Assembly: GCA_947258705.1 (NCBI GenBank)
Contig: CAMYJA010000002.1
Span: 122,478-186,477 of the forward strand
Length of the DNA: 64,000 nt
Direction of reading: 5' to 3'
Source of the DNA: an uncultured Hyphomicrobiaceae bacterium
Lineage (GTDB): Bacteria; Pseudomonadota; Alphaproteobacteria; Rhizobiales; CAMYJA01
A program made the position numbers and the translations under genes. Shown piece by piece: positions 57,313-64,000 of this stretch; the first letter of the stretch is position 1, and each line of letters starts with the position of its first letter. The notes below the pieces were generated by a model. That model was not told the origin of the DNA and did not search any database. It saw only the letters and a program-made list of their open reading frames with translations.

Positions 57313-58116
57313 ATGGCTGAGGAACCGGTTCTCTATAAACGCGACGGGCATGTTGTCACCATCACACTTAATCGGCCGGATACGCGCAATGCGATCTCAG
57401 AGCTGCCCGTGGTCGACGCCCTGGTTGGCGCGTTTGAACGACTGCAATCAGATGCAGATGCGCGAGTGGGAATTCTTACGGGATCCGGCTCATCCTTTTC
57501 ATCGGGCGGCAATGTCAAAAAATTGCGCGAGGAGATTACCGATTCCGATATGGCAGCGGCGGAGATCGAGGATTTCTACCGCACCGGCATACAGCGTATA
57601 CCGCTCGCACTCCACAAGCTCGATGTGCCCCTGATCGCGGCGGTCAACGGTCCCGCGATCGGTGCCGGGTGCGATCTCGCGGCCATGTGCGATATCCGTA
57701 TCGCGGCTGAAAGCGCGCAATTCGCCGAGAGTTTCGTCAAGCTCGGAATTATACCCGGAGACGGCGGCGCCTGGTTCCTGCCGCGCGTGATCGGCATGTC
57801 GAAAGCGGCGGAAATGACCTTTACCGGCGAGACGCTCGGTGCCGGAGAGGCGCTTGCCTGCGGACTCGTCAGCCGCGTTGTTCCCGATCAGGAACTCGGG
57901 GCGGCCGCCCTTGAGCTGGCAGGCAAAATCGCGGCCAATCCGCCGCGCGCCGTGCGCATGTCGAAGCGGCTGCTCAGGGACGGGCAGTTTCTTCCCCTTG
58001 CGCCGTTTCTCGACATGTCGGCATCCTGTCAGGCGCTGGCGCACCGCACCGGCGAACACCGGCAGGCCATGGCGGCATTGTTCGAAAAATGGTCGGGGAA
58101 ATCCAAGGACTCCTGA
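57313..58116 (+). CDS. Enoyl-CoA hydratase/isomerase family protein
   Basis: 267 residues, crotonase fold. The ATG at 57313 has GAGAGGAG 6 bases upstream; an earlier in-frame ATG (57298) is inside that ribosome site. Motifs are VTITLNRPDTRNAIS, the oxyanion-hole turn SGGNVKKL, VNGPAIGAGCDLAAMCDIRIA, and the catalytic-region segment FAESFVKLGIIPGDGGAWFLPR, where the hydratase Glu is replaced by Pro/Gly-containing IIPGDGG. So the exact reaction (hydration, isomerisation or another CoA chemistry) is open. It follows grpE by about 36 bases. Confidence 0.88.
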   Translation: MAEEPVLYKRDGHVVTITLNRPDTRNAISELPVVDALVGAFERLQSDADARVGILTGSGSSFSSGGNVKKLREEITDSDMAAAEIEDFYRTGIQRIPLALHKLDVPLIAAVNGPAIGAGCDLAAMCDIRIAAESAQFAESFVKLGIIPGDGGAWFLPRVIGMSKAAEMTFTGETLGAGEALACGLVSRVVPDQELGAAALELAGKIAANPPRAVRMSKRLLRDGQFLPLAPFLDMSASCQALAHRTGEHRQAMAALFEKWSGKSKDS

Positions 58117-58165
58117 AGGCCGGCTTCTCCATCAATCCGGTCGACTTAACCAGGCCGCAACGGTC

Positions 58166-58206
58166 TGACTGACCAGTCAGTCTGACTAGTCAGTCTGACT
58201 AGTCAG
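58166..58206. repeat. Tandem palindromes (CTGACTAGTCAG) between convergent genes
   Basis: One imperfect unit (GACTGACCAGTCAG) and two perfect CTGACTAGTCAG palindromes, 13-bp period. They reach the stop codon of the M48-type gene. They resemble TetR-family operator half-sites (GACTGACCAGTCAGT), but they lie between two gene ends, so they may instead form a bidirectional terminator. Confidence 0.7.
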
Positions 58207-59246
58207 GGGCAGAGACCCTTTGTGCAGGGCGCGCAGATATCTGAATAATAAGGCGCGCTGTTGACCCGGTTAATGCGGTCATCAGCCGCGGAGGACGTCC
58301 CTAGTTGGACGATCCTGTTCTTGCTGCTCACACAATGGCTTTTGCCCAGAAGCGCCAGTTCGTAGCGGCAGGCGTCATGAGCGCTTTTGGCGCGCTTGCC
58401 CACGGGATATTGAGGCGCCCTGATCCAATAGACCTTGTCCTCGTTATCGATCAGAAGTTGCTGGCCTTTCAGCCTGCATGTGAATTTCGGCTCAAGACCG
58501 CGTAGATCCTGGGTGAATTGATCGACGGCCAGTTCATCGGTTTGGTAGGATTGCTCGCTCGCACAGGACGGATTGTTCTGGCAAATGCTTTTCCAGCCAT
58601 TTTCGATTATGGCCATGCGGGCATTCCTGGCCGGGTGTGTCGCGGTCGCGGCCGCTGGCAGGACATTTCGGACCGCCCCCGTTGCATCGCTCAATGTGGC
58701 GCCCATTTTTGCCAGAATTCGGCCTGAAAACCAATCGGCCTCAAGTTCCTGGATGAGAACCTGGCCGCGATTGCGCCTGCCTCCCGTGCCCTCTTCGCGA
58801 TAGTTTTTCGGCAGCAAATGAGACTCGACGTGATGGGCGATTTCGTGAGCGAAAACGCCAAGCGGACCCCATTCGGTTCCCGCTTTCTTCATCAGGTCGT
58901 AGTAGAACGCTTCATTGTAGAGAATGTATTTATCGGCGCCGCTGGTCACCGCGGCGGCTGTTCTGACTTTCGTGACCTTGGTCTGGAAATCGACTTTTTC
59001 CTCGAAATAGGCCTTCAATTGCTGGATCTTAACCTGAACATCCGTCAGGCTGCCAAAATCATCCGGAATGCTTGCCAGCTCGACTTTCTTGTCGACACCG
59101 TCAAAAAAACTGCAAAAGGCGTCAACCGTCAGCTCATCGGTTTTGTCATGGTCGCCACCGGCATCAACGCTGATAACAGAGAAAACCGCGACGATACCCA
59201 TGCAGGCCGTGGCCCAGACCGCTTGTTTCAGCGTTTTGTTCGCCAT
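58203..59246 (-). CDS. M48-type exported metalloprotease
   Basis: About 347 residues. The ATG at 59246 has AAGGGA 6 bases upstream and starts a signal peptide (AVWATACMGIVAVFSVISVDA). The zinc site is AHEIAHHVESH, with the third ligand in QELEADWFSGRIL, the M48 pattern. It has eight or more Cys in the C-terminal half (CQNNPSC, CRLKG, CRYEL, CVSS, CAPCTKGLC), so disulfides are likely in the periplasm. Its substrate is unknown; M48 relatives degrade misfolded envelope proteins. It is 180 bases downstream of the small secreted His/Cys protein gene, on the same strand. Confidence 0.85.
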   Translation of the reverse strand: MANKTLKQAVWATACMGIVAVFSVISVDAGGDHDKTDELTVDAFCSFFDGVDKKVELASIPDDFGSLTDVQVKIQQLKAYFEEKVDFQTKVTKVRTAAAVTSGADKYILYNEAFYYDLMKKAGTEWGPLGVFAHEIAHHVESHLLPKNYREEGTGGRRNRGQVLIQELEADWFSGRILAKMGATLSDATGAVRNVLPAAATATHPARNARMAIIENGWKSICQNNPSCASEQSYQTDELAVDQFTQDLRGLEPKFTCRLKGQQLLIDNEDKVYWIRAPQYPVGKRAKSAHDACRYELALLGKSHCVSSKNRIVQLGTSSAADDRINRVNSAPYYSDICAPCTKGLCP

Positions 59247-59305
59247 ATCGCGTCCCTTCATAAAGGCTTCATGCGTTCCCTATGCGCAACTCCGTCTGGG
59301 CAACT

Positions 59306-59347
59306 CTTTCTGCGAAACGCTTTCTGCGAAACTCTTTCCGCGAAATA
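59306..59347. repeat. Three tandem copies of a 14-bp repeat
   Basis: CTTTCTGCGAAACG (59306-59319), CTTTCTGCGAAACT (59320-59333) and CTTTCCGCGAAATA (59334-59347), in the gap between the small secreted protein and the M48-type protease. It is upstream of the protease gene on the minus strand. Confidence 0.8.
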
Positions 59348-59425
59348 GAGAAATCTGCCAAGCCGGCTTCTCCCGTGCTTCAATCAACAGTGGTTACCGC
59401 GCGTGTTTGCCACGCGTGGCTGTCA

Positions 59426-59602
59426 CTAATGGCAGTGGAAACCGGACGGGCCCTGATGACAGCCATTGCCATCGAGAGGCGCTGCATGGTCGACGACATC
59501 CGCTCCATTATGGCTGTGGTCGATATTTATCGACGAAACGGCAATCGCCGTGCCTGCAAAAAGCGCAATGCCCAATACGGTGATCGACAAAATTCGGCTC
59601 AT
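59426..59602 (-). CDS. Small secreted His/Cys-rich protein (58 residues)
   Basis: ATG at 59602 with AGGAGAG 6-7 bases upstream, stop TAG at 59428-59426. MSRILSITVLGIALFAGTAIA is a clear signal peptide. The mature part (about 37 residues) holds HSHNGADVVDH and ends in GCHQGPSGFHCH, matching the C-terminal CHxxxxxGxHCH pattern of small secreted putative metal-binding (YHYH-type) proteins. It is 180 bases upstream of the M48-type protease on the same strand and might be cotranscribed. Function unknown; metal binding or redox is inferred from the His and Cys. Confidence 0.75.
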   Translation of the reverse strand: MSRILSITVLGIALFAGTAIAVSSINIDHSHNGADVVDHAAPLDGNGCHQGPSGFHCH

Positions 59603-59886
59603 TTGATGTCTCTCCTGGTTGAGAAGGCGAGGATTTGGATATTCGACTCACGACATCCAATATCCTTGAAAGCCTAGTCCTCATCCCTGATCCCGTCAAT
59701 CATATTGGATTGACCTATAATGTGGGGCTTCGGGCCGTTTCCCGTTATGCACGTTCCGACTACATCTCAAATCAAGGTCATGACTTAACAAAGTTATTTC
59801 GATCGGGCTTGCTCCGGATGAAGGCCATCGTCTAAGCTTGGTCCTCGAGAGTAAGTCGTGATGTTCAGTAACCGGAGAGCCTGAAC

Positions 59887-62616
59887 GTGGCCAGCCGCAA
59901 GGAATATGATTATTTGCGCCAGCGGCAGGGCGATTTGCTGGAGTCGGTCAATTCAGCCAGCGTCGGCGCGCGGACGAGCTGGATGTTTTTTCTGGCGCTC
60001 ATGGCGTATTTTTTTACTGCCAATGCCGGAATTACTCACCACAATCTTCTGCTCAACACGCCCGTTGAACTGCCGTTTCTCAATATAGGCATCAGCCTGA
60101 CGCAATTTTTCGTTTTCGCTCCGATTGTCTTCCTTCTGGTTCAGCTCGGCATGCTGGTTCAGCATATTTCGCTGCATCGCAAGGTCGGCCGTTTCAGTCA
60201 GAAATTACGCGAAATGGAGACGACTGCCCTGCCCGAGGGAGAAGAATACCTGCGTGACGATGCAGATTGGCTCCGGCATCAGGTGAGCAGCTATTTTTAT
60301 ACCCAGCTCTACGCAGGGCCGATGAAGCGGACGATGTTCCATCTGCTCATCATACTCATGTACAATGTTTCGTTTCTGGTTCTGCCTGTGGTGCTTTTGC
60401 TTTATTTCCAGGCGAAATTCATTCCCTATCACGACGAAACGATCACGATCTGGAACAGATTTTACGTCATATTCGGCGTTCTCATGCTTGTGGGAATGCG
60501 GCTTATCACGCTTAAATATGAATCCCAGACACGCCGCCAGAGCGCCCGCGTGCGGCTGTTGCGCGGATTTTCCCTGACCACCGGTTTCGTGTTTTCTCTG
60601 GTTGCGATATTTGCATCGATATTCGTTTTTACCATACCGGACAGCGCGCTCGACTGCCGGATCAGGCTCTATGGCGGGCAGCTTTATTACGAGGGACAAA
60701 AAGAGCCCGTCGCCGTTTCCCTCGGCAGACTGTTAAAATCGCCTTTCAAGACATTCGCGATCGCAAAAAAAGCCCTGCCCGATTGCCGCGCTGGCAAAAT
60801 GAAACCGCTCAAGTTTTCTGTAGCGGCTCTTCTGACGGGCGCAAGGCTCGATCCGGCACACGCCGGCGGATACGGTTTTTTTGACCGCAATCTCATTGTT
60901 GCGGACCAGGAAGTCGTGAAAACCGGCATTACCATCAAACAATTGGGCGGCGACGATATAATCGGGATCGATAATGACAGCATTTCCCTCAGGGGCCGAA
61001 ATCTGCGTTACGCAAATCTCGACCGATCGATATTGCGCGAGGCCGATTTTACCGCCGCCGATCTCATTAAGGCAAATTTGCGCGGCGCCGATCTCAGAAA
61101 AGCGAAACTGACCTGTGCCAAGCAGGAAAAAATCCCCGGACAGGGTGGCGGACAATATGGCGATCCCGGCGACGCCGATGCGTACAGCTTTTCGAGATGC
61201 GCCCGGCTCAAAGGGGCGAACCTCGAGGGCGCCAACCTGTCCAAGGCGGATCTTCGCGGGGCTGATTTCCGCTCGGCCAAACTCCGCCGCGCCATTTTTT
61301 CAGGCGCCTTCGCCATTTCAACCGATTTCACCCAGGCCGAGCTGTCCTTTGCCACTTTCTATGGAACGAACATGCCCCGGGCCATTTTCAAATATGCCAA
61401 TCTGACGGAAGCCAACATGAACGGCGCAAGGCTCCGCTTCGCGAAGCTGAACGGTGCGATCATGTCGCGGGCCAAGCTACAGGGGGCAAATCTCATTCTC
61501 GCAGATTTGACGGGAACGCTGTTGCGGCGGGCTGACCTCGAGGGCGCCAAACTCAATCACGCCCAACTGCCGGGCGCCAATTTGACCGGTGCAAATCTTG
61601 GCAAGGCGGATCTGAGCTATGCGGCGATGGCCGGTGCGGATCTCAGCCTCGCCAAACTGCACAGTGCGAAGCTCGAGGGAACCGAACTTCAGGGCGTCCG
61701 CATGATTGCCGCGAAATTCCATTGCGCAAACCTTCTGAATGCCGATCTCAGAGGGGCCGACCTCAGAGGGGCCATTTTCTACGGGACCGGGTTCAACGGC
61801 AAAACCGATATCGGCATGAGCGATCTACGTTACGCCCGATATTGGCAGGCGTCGGCGCCACTAGAGGCTCGGATGATCGACCTTGAATCGGCAAGCGCCG
61901 CGGCGCCGGACGACAAGATACGAAGCGAATTGAGACATGAGATATGCCGGCTCCGGGATTATAAAGTAAAGGGTGCAGGTCGGGGCGCAAAGGCACAGGC
62001 GCGCGGGCAGAAAATCGCCAAGTGCCTGAAGATCGCCAAGTCGAAGGTTAAAAGCAGTTTTTCCGATTTCATGAGCGCGGTGCGCGCGCTTGACAGCGGA
62101 GAACTCTATCAGCCCGCATCACCCTATAATTGTGCGCGGCTCGAACAGGGATTGAGCGAAAATGATCCCAGCATCTGGCAATCCTCATATGCCTATCATA
62201 AATGGCAAATGCTCGCCGGTGAACTCGCTGGCGCGCGCAATAGCGAGCTCGCTAGCGAGAACGTTCAGGAGGATAGTGCAAGTTTCGACCCCAAATCCCT
62301 GAGCATGCAATTGATCAAGCTGGTCTGCACGGAAAAGCCCTATGCGCGCTACATCGCTGAGGGGGTGACACGGCGCATTATTCACAGGATCCCCGATACA
62401 TTGGGCGCAAGCGATCCCGCAAATCAAAAATGGCTCAAATTTAAAGGCGACAGCGCAGCGTTTCTGGACGAGATGAAATCCGCGCCCGCCTGCGGGAAGG
62501 CGCGTAAAATGTCCGGCAACCTGCTTTGGCAATTGGAGCTCGCAGTCGAGATCGAGCGGCGCGAGGCGGCGGCCAATACCGTAAGCACGGAGGGCACGCA
62601 GGGGGCTGTGCAATAA
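59887..62616 (+). CDS. Membrane-anchored pentapeptide-repeat protein
   Basis: 909 residues. GTG at 59887 with GGAG upstream. The N-terminal third has about five hydrophobic segments (TSWMFFLALMAYFFTANAG near 30, a long pair near 60-95, MFHLLIILMYNVSFLVLPVVLLLYF near 145, FYVIFGVLMLVGMRLI, and TTGFVFSLVAIFASIFVFT). The middle (about 380-650) is a right-handed beta-helix of A(D/N)LxX pentapeptides such as ADLIKANLRGADLRKAKL and ANLEGANLSKADLRGADF. The C-terminal 250 residues are helical with no recognised domain. Function unknown; similar proteins are widespread in alphaproteobacteria. Confidence 0.85.
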   Translation: MASRKEYDYLRQRQGDLLESVNSASVGARTSWMFFLALMAYFFTANAGITHHNLLLNTPVELPFLNIGISLTQFFVFAPIVFLLVQLGMLVQHISLHRKVGRFSQKLREMETTALPEGEEYLRDDADWLRHQVSSYFYTQLYAGPMKRTMFHLLIILMYNVSFLVLPVVLLLYFQAKFIPYHDETITIWNRFYVIFGVLMLVGMRLITLKYESQTRRQSARVRLLRGFSLTTGFVFSLVAIFASIFVFTIPDSALDCRIRLYGGQLYYEGQKEPVAVSLGRLLKSPFKTFAIAKKALPDCRAGKMKPLKFSVAALLTGARLDPAHAGGYGFFDRNLIVADQEVVKTGITIKQLGGDDIIGIDNDSISLRGRNLRYANLDRSILREADFTAADLIKANLRGADLRKAKLTCAKQEKIPGQGGGQYGDPGDADAYSFSRCARLKGANLEGANLSKADLRGADFRSAKLRRAIFSGAFAISTDFTQAELSFATFYGTNMPRAIFKYANLTEANMNGARLRFAKLNGAIMSRAKLQGANLILADLTGTLLRRADLEGAKLNHAQLPGANLTGANLGKADLSYAAMAGADLSLAKLHSAKLEGTELQGVRMIAAKFHCANLLNADLRGADLRGAIFYGTGFNGKTDIGMSDLRYARYWQASAPLEARMIDLESASAAAPDDKIRSELRHEICRLRDYKVKGAGRGAKAQARGQKIAKCLKIAKSKVKSSFSDFMSAVRALDSGELYQPASPYNCARLEQGLSENDPSIWQSSYAYHKWQMLAGELAGARNSELASENVQEDSASFDPKSLSMQLIKLVCTEKPYARYIAEGVTRRIIHRIPDTLGASDPANQKWLKFKGDSAAFLDEMKSAPACGKARKMSGNLLWQLELAVEIERREAAANTVSTEGTQGAVQ

Positions 62617-62757
62617 CCGAAGCCCTGGCTCAGGAGGAAGCAACTTGTTACTGGCAACGAGTTGTTAGCAACTGGTTGCTGGCGGAGAGTTCCGAACAAA
62701 GTTCGAACTCGGAGCCACGCGCGCAGGGTTGGCGTGGCGGCTGCGCGCAATCAGAAA

Positions 62758-62847
62758 TGGCGGAGAGAGAGGGATTCGAACCCTCGGTACGCTTGCGCGC
62801 ACAACGGTTTTCGAGACCGCCCCATTCAACCACTCTGGCACCTCTCC
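62758..62847 (-). tRNA. tRNA-Ser (anticodon CGA)
   Basis: 90 bases with a long variable arm as expected for serine. Acceptor GGAGAG paired with CTCTCC, anticodon stem CGGT/ACCG with loop CTCGAAA (anticodon CGA, U33 present), T-arm with GTTCGAATC, discriminator G and encoded CCA. It follows the end of the pentapeptide gene region and a GCCACGC/GCGTGGC hairpin (62714-62738) lies just downstream of it. Confidence 0.94.
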
Positions 62848-62901
62848 GCAGCAAGTGTTACGCATGAATGCCGGCGCGGTTCCGGATGGCAGCGCTGCTC
62901 C

Positions 62902-64000
62902 TTATGAAGCGACCTTGATCGCGTTTTCGCTACCGGTAGGTGGATAGAGCTCATCGAGGGGTACGGATTTGCCCGTGTCCTGAACGATGCGGCAATGAAA
63001 ACGCTTTAACGCGCGTGGATGATGAACGCCGCAGGAATGGGCGATAATGCCGACGCCTTTTTTCATGCTCTCCACGTAATTATGCACCCTGACGGCCTTG
63101 TCGGCGGGATCGAGACCGCGCTGCAACCGTCTGTCATGGGTGGTGATGCCGGTCGGACATGTATTCTTGTTGCATTTCAGAGCCTGGATGCAGCCCAGCG
63201 CAAACATGAATCCGCGCGCTGAAACAACCGAGTCGGCGCCGACGCAATAGGCCCAGGCGACCTCTGCCGGCGTGATCAGCTTGCCTGAGGATATGATCTT
63301 GACGTGATCGCGCAAACCATGTCGCGCCAGGATATCGACGACCATGGGGAGCGATTCTTTCAAGGGCAATCCGACATTGTCCATGAGCGGCATCGGCGCC
63401 GCGCCGGTACCGCCGTCGCCGGAATCGACCGTGATGAAATCGGGAGCCCATTCGATGCCGCGCTCACCGATCTCTTTCATCATTGTCTCGAGCCAGCCAT
63501 AAGCCCCGACAACCGCCTTGAAGCCGGTGGGCTTGCCCGTAACGTTTCTGATGCGCGCCATATAGTCCAAAAGCTCACCGACATTGTCGATCTCCGGGTG
63601 GCGGTTGGGTGAAATGGACGCTGTATGGGCGGGTATGCCGCGTATTTTCGATATTTCCCTGGTGACTTTCACGGCCGGTAAAATTCCGCCCTTGCCCGGT
63701 TTGGCGCCCTGGCTCATTTTGAGCTCGAACATTTTGACTTCAGGGTGGGCCGCGACCTCGGCGAGTTTCTTGTCGTTCAGGCTGCCATCTTCATTGCGCA
63801 CGCCATATTTGGCCGTGCCTATCTGGTAAACGATGTCGCAACCGCCTTCCAGATGGGCCGGCGCCAGGCCGCCTTCACCGGTGTTCATCCAGCAGCCCGC
63901 TCTGGCAGCGCCGTTGGAAAGCGCGCGAACCGCCGGCCGCGACAATGCTCCATAGCTCATGCCCGACACGTTGATGATGGACCGCGATTCATATGGCTGG
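62902..64000 (-). CDS. FMN-binding glutamate synthase family protein (5' end cut by window)
   Basis: The frame runs to the right edge with no start; at least 366 residues are visible. Features match the glutamate synthase FMN/central domain: SGMSYGALSRPAVRALSNGA, MNTGEGGL, LKMSQGAKPGKGG, ISPNRHPEI, VDSGDGGTGAAPMPLMDNVGLP, and the 3Fe-4S-type cysteines in ALGCIQALKCNKNTCPTGI. It lacks the glutaminase domain in the visible part, so it belongs to the stand-alone GltB-like (YerD-type) group whose physiological reaction is uncertain. Confidence 0.85.
   Translation of the reverse strand, partial: QPYESRSIINVSGMSYGALSRPAVRALSNGAARAGCWMNTGEGGLAPAHLEGGCDIVYQIGTAKYGVRNEDGSLNDKKLAEVAAHPEVKMFELKMSQGAKPGKGGILPAVKVTREISKIRGIPAHTASISPNRHPEIDNVGELLDYMARIRNVTGKPTGFKAVVGAYGWLETMMKEIGERGIEWAPDFITVDSGDGGTGAAPMPLMDNVGLPLKESLPMVVDILARHGLRDHVKIISSGKLITPAEVAWAYCVGADSVVSARGFMFALGCIQALKCNKNTCPTGITTHDRRLQRGLDPADKAVRVHNYVESMKKGVGIIAHSCGVHHPRALKRFHCRIVQDTGKSVPLDELYPPTGSENAIKVAS

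Overview
The window reads as a chromosomal segment of an autotrophic (or facultatively autotrophic) alphaproteobacterium, plausibly Hyphomicrobiales-like. The grounds are a red-type form I RuBisCO with CbbX, a class I lysyl-tRNA synthetase, GapR, DUF1244, DUF6460 and DUF1036 proteins, the rph/rdgB/hemW and hrcA-grpE block, and REP-like palindromes of a type common in that order. No rRNA, CRISPR array, integrase or transposase was recognised.

Region 1 (0.5-15.5 kb) is a Calvin-Benson-Bassham (CBB) locus. Read on the minus strand from about 12.0 kb, it runs: a cyanobacterial/plant-like phosphoribulokinase, transketolase, GAPDH, phosphoglycerate kinase, class II aldolase, cbbL, cbbS, cbbX, an unknown 121-residue protein, ribulose-phosphate epimerase and phosphoglycolate phosphatase. 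Just upstream lie a second, unrelated phosphoribulokinase of the proteobacterial type and, divergently, a PPi-type phosphofructokinase. No fructose/sedoheptulose bisphosphatase and no LysR-type CbbR are visible, so the reversible PPi enzyme may carry out the bisphosphatase steps. A LuxR-type response regulator lacking its phospho-acceptor Asp converges on pfp.

Region 2 (15.7-27.7 kb) is mixed: a frameshifted family 2 glycosyltransferase, an orphan amino-acid-type binding protein, a fatty acid hydroxylase-family protein, a TerB-like protein, lysK, a fused DUF262-DUF1524 (GmrSD-like) putative defence gene, DUF952-pyrD, arsC, a small membrane protein and a PdeM-like protein without its metal ligands.

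Region 3 (27.9-34 kb) holds a PQQ quinoprotein with several substituted active-site residues. It faces a three-gene operon for an exported dodecaheme cytochrome c, a TPR protein and a small exported protein. This is the most system-like uncharacterised part of the window.

Region 4 (34.4-44.7 kb) contains a transglutaminase-like protein, tRNA-Val(GAC), rpmJ, a TPR protein, REP-like repeats, a CapA-type protein, the translationally coupled glycerate kinase-DUF1036-pyruvate kinase operon (which could return photorespiratory glycerate to pyruvate), an N-formylglutamate amidohydrolase, gapR and an M15-type peptidase.

Region 5 (45.3-52.4 kb) looks like an accessory insert. It has a split RbbA/YhiH-type ABC exporter (membrane fusion protein, double ATPase, two permeases) and an MscS-family channel gene bracketed by an 18-bp direct repeat, with long gene-poor flanks.

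Region 6 (52.5-64 kb) is core: hemW, rdgB, rph / hrcA, grpE, an enoyl-CoA hydratase-family gene, an M48-type protease, a 58-residue secreted His/Cys protein, a membrane-anchored pentapeptide-repeat protein, tRNA-Ser(CGA) and a glutamate-synthase-like FMN protein cut by the window edge. Across the window, intergenic gaps repeatedly carry short tandem duplications of 13-17 bp period.
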